Source: Aerococcus viridans (GTDB taxonomy: Bacteria > Bacillota > Bacilli > Lactobacillales > Aerococcaceae). From it: a stretch of 64,000 bases of DNA. The first letter of the stretch is position 1. Each line of letters starts with the position of its first letter. Shown piece by piece: positions 30,412 to 39,778 of this stretch. A model generated the notes under the pieces. The model saw nothing but the letters and a program-made list of their open reading frames with translations, was not told the DNA's origin and searched no databases. A program made the translations under genes and the position numbers. Location of the stretch: positions 558,001 through 622,000 of the forward strand of contig NZ_NBTM02000001.1 in assembly GCF_002083135.2 (NCBI RefSeq), written 5' to 3'.

Positions 30412-30675
30412 TCTTGATAGCTCCTTATTTTCGTTTCTAAATATTCATTCAAATACTTGGTGTCATTTTTGTATATTTATTTTCTAGTTATCGGGAGGTC
30501 AAACTCAAATTCATCTCATCTATAGTAGTGAATTGCCCTTTATTTGCCCGCGGTCATCTCGATACAAAGGCTTGGTTTTATTGTATCAATCCTTGTTAAC
30601 ACGCAAAAACCTGTACAGGAATCCACTCGTCCCTAACAAGTTATCCCGTACAGCCCTAATATATTCGATAGGTCT
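30412..30675 (-). promoter_or_regulatory. long pth leader with a terminator-like hairpin
   Basis: About 260 non-coding bases lie between the promoter at 30676-30681 and pth. Soon after the transcript start (30609-30652) the minus strand has CTGTACGGGA and TCCTGTACAG, pairing with one bulge on each side and followed by GTTTTTG. This could attenuate transcription into pth or end a small RNA. Confidence 0.45.
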
Positions 30676-30684
30676 ATTATACCA
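30676..30684 (-). promoter_or_regulatory. extended -10 promoter upstream of pth
   Basis: On the minus strand TGGTATAAT gives a perfect -10 with the TG extension; no good -35 is seen. Confidence 0.5.
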
Positions 30685-31050
30685 CAAAGGGGCCCTGGCC
30701 TTGAAAGGCAAAAGCCTCGTCTGTGCAAATCATCCATTCTGATGCCGGTGGTCAGATTTACCGGAGGCCATTGGCCAAGGTCTTTTTCGGACTGATATTA
30801 TTCCCAGCATCGCTAATGCTTCAAAAGTGATTTGGGATTTTCCCCGAATTTTCTATGACGCTTCTATCTTGTACGAAGCTTATGGTCCTACTCAACCATC
30901 CGCTCACTTAGTTCAGTTTGTTCACGTGTTATAGTGGTCAATTTTTGTGACTTTGAGTGGTCTTAGTTGGAAAGCGGATGCATTTTTGCCATAATAGGGA
31001 TGGAGGCCCATTCAAAAGCGGTCATCCATCATCATCATCGCCCCATTTTT
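30685..31050. other. hairpin-rich intergenic segment, candidate structured RNA
   Basis: This stretch is richer in G and C than its AT-rich surroundings and has no convincing coding frame. Consecutive inverted repeats include CCGGT/ACCGG, GGCCATTGGCC, AGCAT/ATGCT (with a 5-base loop) and CCATCCGC (30896) pairing with GCGGATG (30974). No known RNA family was recognised. Confidence 0.4.
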
Positions 31051-31212
31051 TCAAGAAATCGCCTGAAATTCGACACAATATTGTTTCGTCCGCAAGCATT
31101 TTATACATTTATTCACAAACTTTTCGCAAAATTTCTCATTTCCATTAGTACAGATTCAAACAGAGTATATAACAGTTTTTTTAATCTGTTAATAATGTTT
31201 GATATTAAGCAT

Positions 31213-31252
31213 TTGTATCCGTTTGCAAATGGTATAAAATTACAATTATACT
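31213..31252 (+). promoter_or_regulatory. upstream ldh promoter with cre-like overlap
   Basis: -35 TTGCAA (31223-31228) and -10 TATACT (31247-31252) with an 18-base spacer. The -35 overlaps TTGTATCCGTTTGCAA (31213-31228), which fits 13 of 16 positions of the CcpA cre consensus. Confidence 0.5.
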
Positions 31253-31283
31253 AAAATACTTGAAAAATATTGACAAAAACCTA

Positions 31284-31311
31284 TTGATTTTTTTAAACAG
31301 GATGGTATGAT
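31284..31311 (+). promoter_or_regulatory. downstream ldh promoter
   Basis: -35 TTGATT (31284-31289) and -10 TATGAT (31306-31311) with a 16-base spacer. The leader is about 130 bases. Confidence 0.55.
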
Positions 31312-31312
31312 T

Positions 31313-31330
31313 ATGTTAAATATTTCACTA
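31313..31330 (+). promoter_or_regulatory. Rex-like operator at the ldh start site
   Basis: ATGTTAAATATTTCACTA matches 15 of 18 positions of the Rex consensus TTGTGAAATATTTCACAA. It lies directly after the -10, where a bound repressor would block initiation. In fermentative Firmicutes Rex controls ldh by the NADH/NAD ratio. Confidence 0.6.
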
Positions 31331-31450
31331 ACTAATCAACAAGCTAATTTTTAAACCGATTGTTCACTAGCTTTGCACGGGTTAATGGAACATTTACCAT
31401 ATGGTTTGCTTTGTACACTATAAGAGACAAAAAGTTAAGGAGAATATATT

Positions 31451-32407
31451 ATGTCAAAAAATGGTCAAAAAGTTATTTTAATTGGTGATGGTGCTGTAGG
31501 ATCTGCATTTGCATACGCTTCTGTAATCCAAGGTGTTGGTAGAGAATTAGGAATTATCGACTTAGCTGAAGACCGCGTTGAAGGTGATGTATTAGACCTT
31601 ATCGACGCCCTAGCTTACACATCTCCTAAGAAAATCTACAAGGCAACTTACGATGACTGTTCTGACGCTGATGTCGTTGTCATTACTGCCGGTGCTGCCC
31701 AAAAACCTGGTGAAACACGTTTAGATTTAGTGGATAAAAACTTACGTATCTTCAAGATCATGGTTGATCAAGTTATGGCTTCAGGCTTTGACGGTATCTT
31801 CTTAGTAGCAACAAACCCAGTAGACATCTTAACTTACGCAACTTGGAAATTCTCTGGCCTACCCGCTAACCGCGTCATCGGTTCTGGTACGTCATTAGAC
31901 TCAGCCCGTTTCCGTCAAGAATTAGCCACTACATTAGATGTTGACGCACGAAACGTCCACGCCTACATCATGGGTGAACACGGTGACACTGAATTCCCCG
32001 TATGGTCACACGCAAACATTGGTGGCCAATCAATTTACGAATGGGTATCTCAAACTTCAGCAATCGACGAAGAAGCTTTAGTGAACTTGTTCTACCACGT
32101 ACGTGACAAGGCTTATAAGATTATCGAGAAAAAAGGCGCAACTTACTACGGTATTGGTGTATCTTTAGTCCGCATCTTAAAAGCCATCTTACATGACGAA
32201 AATGCCATCTTACCTGTATCTGTTTACCTAGATGGCGAATACAACCAAAATGATGTTTACATTGGTGCCCCAGCTATCATCAACCGTGAAGGTATCCGTG
32301 GTATCATCGAAGCTGACTTAAACGACCACGAACAACAACAAATGGAATTATCAGCAACTAAACTACGCGACACCTTAGAAACTGCTTGGGCAAAATTAGA
32401 CTTCTAA
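31451..32407 (+). CDS. ldh: L-lactate dehydrogenase
   Basis: 318 residues. It reduces pyruvate to L-lactate with NADH, regenerating NAD in fermentation. The Rossmann motif [10 protein letters not shown] lies near residue 9, substrate Arg in SLDSARFRQ, and the catalytic His in [19 protein letters not shown] precedes the ATG. It is a single-gene unit with two candidate promoters, a Rex-like operator and a strong terminator, and its codon use is that of a highly expressed gene. Confidence 0.97.
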   Translation: MSKNGQKVILIGDGAVGSAFAYASVIQGVGRELGIIDLAEDRVEGDVLDLIDALAYTSPKKIYKATYDDCSDADVVVITAGAAQKPGETRLDLVDKNLRIFKIMVDQVMASGFDGIFLVATNPVDILTYATWKFSGLPANRVIGSGTSLDSARFRQELATTLDVDARNVHAYIMGEHGDTEFPVWSHANIGGQSIYEWVSQTSAIDEEALVNLFYHVRDKAYKIIEKKGATYYGIGVSLVRILKAILHDENAILPVSVYLDGEYNQNDVYIGAPAIINREGIRGIIEADLNDHEQQQMELSATKLRDTLETAWAKLDF

Positions 32408-32445
32408 TTGCCCAATTCATCCTACTACAAGAAGCTCATTAATAC

Positions 32446-32482
32446 ATAAAACCCCCTAAGTCCACACGACCTAGGGGTTTTT
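32446..32482. terminator. bidirectional terminator between ldh and the AEC transporter
   Basis: AAAACCCCCTA and TAGGGGTTTTT flank a loop of about 14 bases, with T or A tracts on both sides; it serves two convergent genes. Confidence 0.88.
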
Positions 32483-32495
32483 GCTTACTGTTTTA

Positions 32496-33437
32496 TTAGA
32501 ATAAATTAAATGTTTTCATTAAGGTAATCAAGAATACCAAGGTAATCATTGATAACATAGTTGTGAATACAACTGTTTGATTGGCTAAATCCCCGTCTCC
32601 GTCAGCAGCAATGGCTTGAGCATAAGACGATACAGCCGTTGGACCTGCAAAGGCAATCAGGATAGACACGATTGCATCCCCTCTAAAACCGAGAATAGCA
32701 CCTAAGGTAAGTCCGCTTAATGGAATAATAATCAATTTATTGGCTACAGTAAAGATTAAGGCAAAATCGACATCTTTCAATTTGGCAAAAGAGAAAGTCC
32801 CACCCATGACCATTAATGCAAGCGGTGATACCATTCGGTTAATGTTGGTTAAAGAAGTATTGATGGCTTCTGGAAATTGTAGGCCCAGTAAGACAACAAT
32901 CAAACCAATGAACGTGGCAACCACCATTGGGTTAGTGATAATACTTTTACCCATCTGTTTAAAAGAGACTTTATCTTCTGAATACAAGGAAAAACCGATA
33001 ACCGACATGATATTCCAGAAGGGCACGATGATGGCCAAGGTAATAGTCACCATCCCCATATTTGCTTCACCCAATAGAGAGGTCCCTAAGGGTAAACCAA
33101 ATAGGATGGCGTTCGCTCTGACTGACCCCTGCAGCATCACCCCGTAACGGGTCCGGTCATTGGATACCCTTGGAATAATAAAGGCTAGAATAAGGTATAG
33201 GATTAAAGCGATGACAAGAATATAAGTCAAGGCATAGCCGTTGAATGATTGCTTGAAATCAGACTTATAAATATTGGTGAATAAGTTGATTGGTAGCAAA
33301 ATTTTAAATAAGGCTTTGTTGAAGTCTTGGAAGGAATCTTGTTTAATCATTCCCGCTTGGGCAAAAAATTGTCCAAAAAGCATATAGATTAACATCGGCA
33401 TGACTGCATTAAACCCGATCATAAAGTTACCAAACAT
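32496..33437 (-). CDS. AEC-family transporter (auxin efflux carrier/malate permease type)
   Basis: 313 residues with about ten hydrophobic segments arranged as two repeats; NAILFGLPLG and GPTAVSSYAQA are typical AEC segments. Start at 33437 (MFGNFMIGF) has GGAGG 6 bases upstream; the longer frame to 33566 has none. Family members export or exchange organic acids such as malate. Convergence with ldh makes an organic-acid role attractive, but this is inference. Confidence 0.87.
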   Translation of the reverse strand: MFGNFMIGFNAVMPMLIYMLFGQFFAQAGMIKQDSFQDFNKALFKILLPINLFTNIYKSDFKQSFNGYALTYILVIALILYLILAFIIPRVSNDRTRYGVMLQGSVRANAILFGLPLGTSLLGEANMGMVTITLAIIVPFWNIMSVIGFSLYSEDKVSFKQMGKSIITNPMVVATFIGLIVVLLGLQFPEAINTSLTNINRMVSPLALMVMGGTFSFAKLKDVDFALIFTVANKLIIIPLSGLTLGAILGFRGDAIVSILIAFAGPTAVSSYAQAIAADGDGDLANQTVVFTTMLSMITLVFLITLMKTFNLF

Positions 33438-33580
33438 AAATTTCCTCCAATATAAAATGTTTTTGACAAACGCTCGGCGTGAATACCAAGAGACTGCGAC
33501 TTTTCTCGCACCTGAATAATTTACAATAAACCCATTGTAGCCTACCACTCCAAGATTTCTACACATGGGAATTGCTAAGA

Positions 33581-33620
33581 TAATAAAAGAGCAGTCCAGC
33601 CAACAATGGTAGGACCGCCC
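33581..33620 (-). terminator. terminator of prs
   Basis: On the minus strand GGGCGGTCC and GGACTGCTC pair (two G-U pairs) around a 14-base loop, followed by TTTTATTAT. Confidence 0.75.
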
Positions 33621-33652
33621 TTCTTCAATTTATCTATCACTCATTAAGGAGC

Positions 33653-34648
33653 TTATTCAATGACGTGGTGCATGCCTTTGAATTTTTCGTTGAATAACGG
33701 TGATACTGAACGGTTTTCGTGGATACGTACAATGGCTTCCGCGATTAATTCAGATACTGTTACTTGTTTGATTTTGTCGATACGTTTTTCATCTGGTAAG
33801 TAGATTGAATCGGAAACGACCACTTCGTCTAATACTGAGTCTTCTAAACGTTGGATTGCTGGGCCAGATAATACTGGGTGTGTACAGCAAGCCACAACAG
33901 ATAATGCGCCCGCTTCTTTGATTGCTGATGCAGCTAGGGTAATGGTACCTGCTGTGTCTATCATGTCATCAATGATGATGGCGTGACGGTTGGCAACGTC
34001 CCCAACAATATTCATCACTTCAGCCACATTGGCTTTTGGACGACGCTTATCAATAATAGCAATTGGTGCTTTCAAGAATTCAGCTAACTTACGTGCACGT
34101 GTGACACCACCATGGTCAGGCGATACTACAACGATGTCTGAATCTGTGTATCTTTCATTGGTTAAGAAGTATTCAGCTAGTAATGGCGCACCGTAAAGGT
34201 GATCAACAGGCGCTTCAAAGAAACCTTGAATTTGCGCAGCATGTAAGTCTAATGCAAGAATACGGGTTGCACCAGCATTTTCCATCATACGCGCTACTAA
34301 CTTAGCTGTAATTGGTTCACGCGGCTGCGCCTTACGGTCTTGGCGTGCGTAACCAAAGTAAGGAATAACTACGTTAATTGCTTTGGCACTTGCTCGACGA
34401 CAAGCATCAATCATTATTAATAATTCCATCAAGTTATCATTTACTGGATCAGAAGTTGATTGAATAATATAAACATTATCCCCACGAATTGATTCCTCAA
34501 TTGCAATTTTAATTTCACCATCACTAAAGTGTGATACCGACATATGACCTAATTCTACGCCCATTGAAGTTGCAATTTTTTCAGCAAGTTCTTTGTTTGA
34601 ACTCAATGAAAAGATTTTTAGTCCATGATCGACTACAGATTCTGACAT
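33653..34648 (-). CDS. prs: ribose-phosphate pyrophosphokinase
   Basis: 331 residues. It makes PRPP from ribose-5-phosphate and ATP for nucleotide, His and Trp synthesis. [48 protein letters not shown] and the PRPP loop [11 protein letters not shown] are all present. GGAGGG precedes the ATG. It follows glmU, the usual Firmicutes order. A TAGAAT -10 with TGG before it lies at 34696-34701. Confidence 0.96.
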   Translation of the reverse strand: MSESVVDHGLKIFSLSSNKELAEKIATSMGVELGHMSVSHFSDGEIKIAIEESIRGDNVYIIQSTSDPVNDNLMELLIMIDACRRASAKAINVVIPYFGYARQDRKAQPREPITAKLVARMMENAGATRILALDLHAAQIQGFFEAPVDHLYGAPLLAEYFLTNERYTDSDIVVVSPDHGGVTRARKLAEFLKAPIAIIDKRRPKANVAEVMNIVGDVANRHAIIIDDMIDTAGTITLAASAIKEAGALSVVACCTHPVLSGPAIQRLEDSVLDEVVVSDSIYLPDEKRIDKIKQVTVSELIAEAIVRIHENRSVSPLFNEKFKGMHHVIE

Positions 34649-34773
34649 TTTTTTCCCTCCACAATACTGAATGCTCAGACACTCTTATCGTATCTATTCT
34701 ACCATAGAAAAACGACGATTGTTAGCTAAATAGCGAATCGAAAAGTGTGAATTTGGTTAAAATATTTGCAGTC

Positions 34774-36153
34774 TTAGTCTTTTTTACCAATTGGTAACCT
34801 ATCCCAAAAACCATCTTTATTTTCTTGGCGTGAACGGGCAATCCCTAAAGCCTTGCTTGGGACATCTTTGGTGATAGTTGAACCAGCTGCTAAGAAGGCA
34901 TTGGCTTCAACATTTACAGGTGAAATGATAGTCACGTCAGACCCGATAAATGAGTTGTCCCCGATTGTTGAATGGTGTTTGTTCACACCGTCGTAGTTTG
35001 CAAAAATCACACCGCAAGAAACATTGATATTTTTGCCTAAAGTTGCGTCACCAATGTAAGTTAAATGACCAACCTTAGTGCCTGCACCAATATGCGCTTT
35101 TTTAATTTCCACAAAGTTTCCGATATGAGCATTTTCATCAATAACAGATGCCGGACGTAAGTGGGCGTTTGGCCCAATATCCACGCCATCTTTCACTTGG
35201 CTTTCTTCAATTTCAGAAGCACGGACTTTCACACGGTCCCCAATCTTAGAATCACGGATTGTTGTCCCTGCGTAAATATGGCAATCTTCACCAATCACAG
35301 TGTTCCCTTTAAGATATACATTTGGTTCAATCACTGTATCTGCACCAATTTCAACGCCCGCTTCGATATAAACCGCATCTGGGTCTACAATCGTTACCCC
35401 ATTGCGCATATGGAATTCGTTAATACGTTTAAACATGGTTTGGTTAGCTTGTGCTAAGGCCACACGGTCATTAACCCCGAGTGACTCATCTAGGTTATCC
35501 ATTTGGAAGGCCCCAACAGCCTCGCCAGCCTCTTTCAAGATTTCAATCACATCTGGTAAGTAGTATTCACCTTGCGCATTGTCATTACCGACTTTATTCA
35601 AAGCGTCGAATAATAAAGCATTATCAAAGACATAAGTCCCTGTGTTAATTTCAGTAATTAATTTTTCAGCATCATTAGCATCCTTTTGCTCAACAATTTT
35701 CACCACTTGGCCCTCTTTATCACGGACAATACGGCCGTAACCAGTGGGATCATCAGCAGGCGCAGTTAAAATCGTCGCTTTAAAACCAGCCTCTTCATGC
35801 ACATCTAACAAACGCGCAATCGTATCCGCTGTAAATAAAGGGGTATCACCACAAATGACTAAAGTCGTACCTTCTTTATCAGCCAACTCACTCGCTGCTT
35901 GTTGCACCGCATGCCCAGTACCCAATTGTTCCGTTTGTGTCGTATAAGCTGTACGGTCGCCCAATAACTCTTGGACCGCTTCCGCACCATGCCCGACAAT
36001 TGTCACCACTTCATCAATCCCAGCGTCATTCACACTAGTCAATACGTGGTCTACCATAGGTTTACCCGCAACTGGGTGTAACACCTTATACAACTTAGAC
36101 TTCATACGAGTCCCTTTACCTGCTGCTAGAATTACTGCATAACGGTTGCTCAT
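34774..36153 (-). CDS. glmU: bifunctional GlcN-1-P acetyltransferase / GlcNAc-1-P uridylyltransferase
   Basis: 459 residues. It makes UDP-GlcNAc for peptidoglycan and polysaccharides. The N-terminal pyrophosphorylase has [19 protein letters not shown]; the C-terminal half is a left-handed beta-helix of hexapeptide repeats ending in the acetyltransferase site ([18 protein letters not shown]). Start at 36153 (MSNRYAV) follows the family; an ATG at 36162 also exists, and AGGAG spacing does not decide between them. Confidence 0.95.
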   Translation of the reverse strand: MSNRYAVILAAGKGTRMKSKLYKVLHPVAGKPMVDHVLTSVNDAGIDEVVTIVGHGAEAVQELLGDRTAYTTQTEQLGTGHAVQQAASELADKEGTTLVICGDTPLFTADTIARLLDVHEEAGFKATILTAPADDPTGYGRIVRDKEGQVVKIVEQKDANDAEKLITEINTGTYVFDNALLFDALNKVGNDNAQGEYYLPDVIEILKEAGEAVGAFQMDNLDESLGVNDRVALAQANQTMFKRINEFHMRNGVTIVDPDAVYIEAGVEIGADTVIEPNVYLKGNTVIGEDCHIYAGTTIRDSKIGDRVKVRASEIEESQVKDGVDIGPNAHLRPASVIDENAHIGNFVEIKKAHIGAGTKVGHLTYIGDATLGKNINVSCGVIFANYDGVNKHHSTIGDNSFIGSDVTIISPVNVEANAFLAAGSTITKDVPSKALGIARSRQENKDGFWDRLPIGKKD

Positions 36154-36255
36154 TATGTACATTCACTCCTCTAAAATCATTTATCCACTATTCAATATTT
36201 ATCTCAATATTACTAATTCATTGTATCGAATTCCAAGCCGTTCGACCAGTCCAGA

Positions 36256-37617
36256 TTAATCCTTGTGCCGTCTAGCCCCTTTATTCTTATTATCACGCTT
36301 CCGATTCTTCTTCCGTGCCTTCGCCGGTGCCGCCGCTTTATTCGCTTGTTTTGTTTTTTTCACCCGCGCTTTTGCTTTGACAGCCGCCCCCTCTTTTTCT
36401 TCCTGTAAAAGGGGTTGATCTTCGTCGTTCTGGCTCGCACTCGGTACCTGGTCCGTCAGTTGCCCCCCATAAGTATAGAATGCTGTCAGCTGAATATCAT
36501 CACCAACCTGCTTCTTCAAATCTCTAAGTGAACGGTCGTTAACGAAAGTCAAGACAACCCCATCTTTCCCCATACGGCCAGTTCGCCCAGCCCGGTGGGT
36601 ATATTGCTCAGGTGTCGCTGGTAAATCATACTGAATAACCAAAGGTAGGTCTTCAATATCCAAACCACGTGCCGCCACATCCGTTGTAAATAGGTAAGTA
36701 TATTCACCCTTCGTGAACTTGGCAATGGCTTGCTGGCGGTTTTGCGCCGCCATCTTCGAATGCAGATAAGCCGTTTGAATATGGTTGAACTGCAATTTTT
36801 GTTGCAACTGTTCAATTTCAGCTACCGTACGAACAAATACTAAGGCCCGCATCCCCTCAACTTGAGCAAGTCGACGCAACATATCGTCACGCTTACGAAC
36901 AGGAACATTAATATAGCCATCTTGTCGTTGTTTTTCAAAGGCCGTGCCTATTTTTTCAGCTGCCAATTCAATCACAGGTTCAGCCAATAAGTCACTAGCT
37001 AAACCAGCCAAAGTATCTGGTACTGTTGCTGAGAATAAAGCCACTTGCGCTCTACCCGGTAATTTTTTAACCAATTGCTTGGTTTGGCCAATATGTTCCT
37101 CATCTAACAAGGCATCCGCCTCATCAATAATGATGGTATCCACTTCATGAACCTTCAACTTACGTTGGTCAATCAGTTCAATCATCCGGCCCGAAGTCCC
37201 GACAATAATATCCGGTCTTTCTCTGATTTTCTCAATTTGCCGCTTCACATTCGCGCCACCAATAATTTTCATGGCTTTGAAGTCAACAGCTCGTGCCCAC
37301 GCTTGGACCACGTCCCCCACTTGGGAAGCCAATTCTTGTGAAGGTACCAAAACAATTAGTTTCAAGCCCCCATTGTATTGACCTTGAGATGCTTCTCGTT
37401 CAGCCACCATTCGGCTTAAAACCGGTAGTAAATAAGCCAAGGTTTTCCCTGAACCTGTTGGTGCTGATGCAATCACACTTTGGGCATCATACATCGGTTG
37501 GAAGGTCTCAGTTTGAATATCAGTTGCTTGGCCAAAGCCAGCTGACTGCCATTTGTCCTGAAGCCCATTAGGTAATTGGCTTACAAAACCAGTTATTTGT
37601 GTATCATTTTCCGTCAT
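36256..37617 (-). CDS. DEAD-box RNA helicase
   Basis: 453 residues. Motifs in order: Q motif region, ASAPTGSGKT (I), IIDEADALLD (II), SAT (III), and HRAGRTGRMG (VI). The C-terminal tail is Lys/Arg/Ala-rich and probably binds RNA. The length and basic tail are like CshB/YfmL-type cold-shock or ribosome-assembly helicases; which one cannot be said. It lies upstream of glmU on the same strand, 100 bases away. Confidence 0.92.
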   Translation of the reverse strand: MTENDTQITGFVSQLPNGLQDKWQSAGFGQATDIQTETFQPMYDAQSVIASAPTGSGKTLAYLLPVLSRMVAEREASQGQYNGGLKLIVLVPSQELASQVGDVVQAWARAVDFKAMKIIGGANVKRQIEKIRERPDIIVGTSGRMIELIDQRKLKVHEVDTIIIDEADALLDEEHIGQTKQLVKKLPGRAQVALFSATVPDTLAGLASDLLAEPVIELAAEKIGTAFEKQRQDGYINVPVRKRDDMLRRLAQVEGMRALVFVRTVAEIEQLQQKLQFNHIQTAYLHSKMAAQNRQQAIAKFTKGEYTYLFTTDVAARGLDIEDLPLVIQYDLPATPEQYTHRAGRTGRMGKDGVVLTFVNDRSLRDLKKQVGDDIQLTAFYTYGGQLTDQVPSASQNDEDQPLLQEEKEGAAVKAKARVKKTKQANKAAAPAKARKKNRKRDNKNKGARRHKD

Positions 37618-37674
37618 TTTAGTCCTCTATTTCTTTTTTCTATTTTACTGCTTATGGTTCAATATTGGCTACAA

Positions 37675-37702
37675 AAGATAAGGGCCATGGTTAGGCCCTC
37701 TT
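37675..37702 (-). terminator. terminator of the anchored phosphoesterase gene
   Basis: On the minus strand GAGGGCC and GGCCCTT pair around a 6-base loop, followed by ATCTTTTGT. Confidence 0.55.
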
Positions 37703-37719
37703 CTTTATGTCAATAACCC

Positions 37720-39084
37720 CTATTTTTTCTTAGGGTCCTTCACAATAAATACATCTTCATTTAAATTATCAGAGAAGATTTTCTCTGTATTTACGTTTTC
37801 ATCTACGACAGTTCTTTCATTTGTTTCTGGGTCCAACAAGATATAAGATGACTTAATACTTGGGTTATGCGGCACTTTCTCTTCATCATCAGCCTCATAT
37901 TTAGGGGCTTCAATTGTCGAACGGTCTACTGCGTCATCATCATAGTCATTATTGTCTACAAAAGGATTTTTTCTTGGATCTGTCATGTCCGTTTCCTCCT
38001 CATTCGGCACCAATGTATAGGCACCAACATTTGCTTCTTCATCAATGGCATCAATAATTTCTTGGCTACTTGTGGCATCCGGTGTTACTGAAAAGTACCC
38101 TTGCGCTTGCGCACGTTCTTGCTTGCGGGCTAGATATTGGGCTTCTACTTGCTGAAAGGTTACCCCACCCTCTTGCTCAGTGATGTAATCAATGGATTTG
38201 GTCAAGCCGTCAACAGCCCGGTCAATATCCGTTGTTAAATGGACAGCAATCACTTCTGGGCGGTTGTTTAAACGAATTGGGAAACTTGATGGCCCAATCC
38301 CGCGTGAAACCACCATTTGCTTGTCAGGGTTACCGGGTAAGTAGAAAACACCTGCTGTATACTTGGGAAATTTCCCTTGGTTAGGAGCAAATAATCCACC
38401 GATTCCCGGCACGCGGATTTGACCACCATGGGCATGACCTGATAAAACCAAATCAGGTGATTTATTGATATTTTCATGGTAACGCAAGAAGGCTTCTGGA
38501 TGGTGGGCCAATAAGATTTTTGGTTGCGCCATTTGATCAGCTGTTAAATCTACTGTTCTCAAGGCATCTCCAACTAAGAAATATTTATTCTTTTTATCAT
38601 CTAAGCCCATCAAGGTCAGCGGTTGACCCTTATAAGTATAAGTAATAGCCCGGTCATTTAAGTGGACAACCCCTGCTGCCCCCATAGTCCGAACTAAAAG
38701 ATTGTGTTGTAAGGACACCGCGTCATGGTTACCAAAAGTCGCAAAAGTTGGCGCGATATCTGTTAAAGCTTTAAAGAATGTAAACAAAGTCGCTTCGTCT
38801 AAATTAGACGCATCCGTTTGGACAATATCTCCCGTAATCGCGATGATATTTGGTTGCATATCATAGACATGGTCTAAAATATCGTTCAAGTCAACATTTT
38901 GTTCAGGTAGGTGTAAGTCAGACAGATGGGCAATGGTGAAGCCATTTAAACTGTCCTTAAAACGAGGATTCTCGACAAAGTAATCTGTCGTTCCAACAGT
39001 ATAATTTTGCCACCTAACATAAGCAGCACCTAACGCTAAGGTACCCAAGCCTAATAAAGTGTTGAAAGCTGATTTTTTTGTCAT
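37720..39084 (-). CDS. membrane-anchored metallophosphoesterase with acidic C-terminal tail
   Basis: 454 residues. Start at 39084 (MTKKSAFN) has AAGGAGG upstream. A hydrophobic anchor (FNTLLGLGTLALGAAYV) precedes a calcineurin-like phosphoesterase domain of the YkuE type, with AHLSDLHL, AITGDIVQ, FGNHDA, LLAHHPEAF and SGHAHGGQ metal ligands. From about residue 300 an unusual tail rich in Asp and Glu follows, ending FIVKDPKKK. Family members act on cell-envelope lipids or phosphodiesters; the substrate here is unknown. A Shine-Dalgarno-like AGGAGG and an ATG at 37986 lie inside the tail, in frame. Confidence 0.85.
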   Translation of the reverse strand: MTKKSAFNTLLGLGTLALGAAYVRWQNYTVGTTDYFVENPRFKDSLNGFTIAHLSDLHLPEQNVDLNDILDHVYDMQPNIIAITGDIVQTDASNLDEATLFTFFKALTDIAPTFATFGNHDAVSLQHNLLVRTMGAAGVVHLNDRAITYTYKGQPLTLMGLDDKKNKYFLVGDALRTVDLTADQMAQPKILLAHHPEAFLRYHENINKSPDLVLSGHAHGGQIRVPGIGGLFAPNQGKFPKYTAGVFYLPGNPDKQMVVSRGIGPSSFPIRLNNRPEVIAVHLTTDIDRAVDGLTKSIDYITEQEGGVTFQQVEAQYLARKQERAQAQGYFSVTPDATSSQEIIDAIDEEANVGAYTLVPNEEETDMTDPRKNPFVDNNDYDDDAVDRSTIEAPKYEADDEEKVPHNPSIKSSYILLDPETNERTVVDENVNTEKIFSDNLNEDVFIVKDPKKK

Positions 39085-39778
39085 AACAATTCCTCCTTGG
39101 TTTTTATTTCCCAAACTCAGATCTCACACAGCCTAGGAAATTTGCTTTATCTACATGTGGCCCACTTCAAAAAGGACCACCCTGTACTTGCTAGCTTTGT
39201 TGTATATTTTACCATATCAAACCCAATCCTTATAACACAAAGGTGAAATATACCGATTCTAAGCTACTATTCCACTCACACATTCAAATTACTGCCCAAA
39301 ACGGCCTCTGCGTGGTATAATCTTGGATTGAATGGACTTTAAAAGTATTTAAAACATACATGTTTCGTGTGTTAATAACCTTCTAGAATTAACACGATAG
39401 CACACGATAATTCCCAAATCGTATATCTTTTAATTGACTATATTTGAAAAATATTAAATTTAGTTTCAATATAAGAATAAGAAGGTGGTTATAGAAAGAT
39501 ATCGCACTATTTTCATATGGCATTAGTGCGTAAGTTAGAACGTACTAGTTGCTAGCATGTGCTTTTAAGCATTCCCAGCTAATGTGGCGATAATTTGATT
39601 ACATTTCGGATAGTCAAGATTGGCCATATTTCAATATGAGTGATACTTCTTCTAGAAAGTTCACTAGCATAGTAAATAGTAATTGCGATATAAGCGATAA
39701 CCTATATTTATGAAATGATTCTTTTAAATTTAGAGGCCTGATGCTAGGGCCCCTATTATTGACGAAAGGAGGCCAAGG
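39085..39778. other. divergent gap between the phosphoesterase gene and uvrC
   Basis: About 690 AT-rich bases with no credible gene. A rightward extended -10 (TGGTATAAT, 39313-39321) would give uvrC a leader of about 450 bases. Inverted repeats occur inside it: GTGTTAAT/ATTAACAC near 39369-39394, and CGCACTA/TAGTGCG near 39503-39530. The longest short frames lack ribosome-binding sites. Confidence 0.45.

Noticed and set aside
30957-31254. Overlapping frames of 63 and 95 residues upstream of ldh
   Set aside because: No ribosome-binding sites, His/Ser-rich runs from repeated CAT, and overlap with the promoter and hairpin region.
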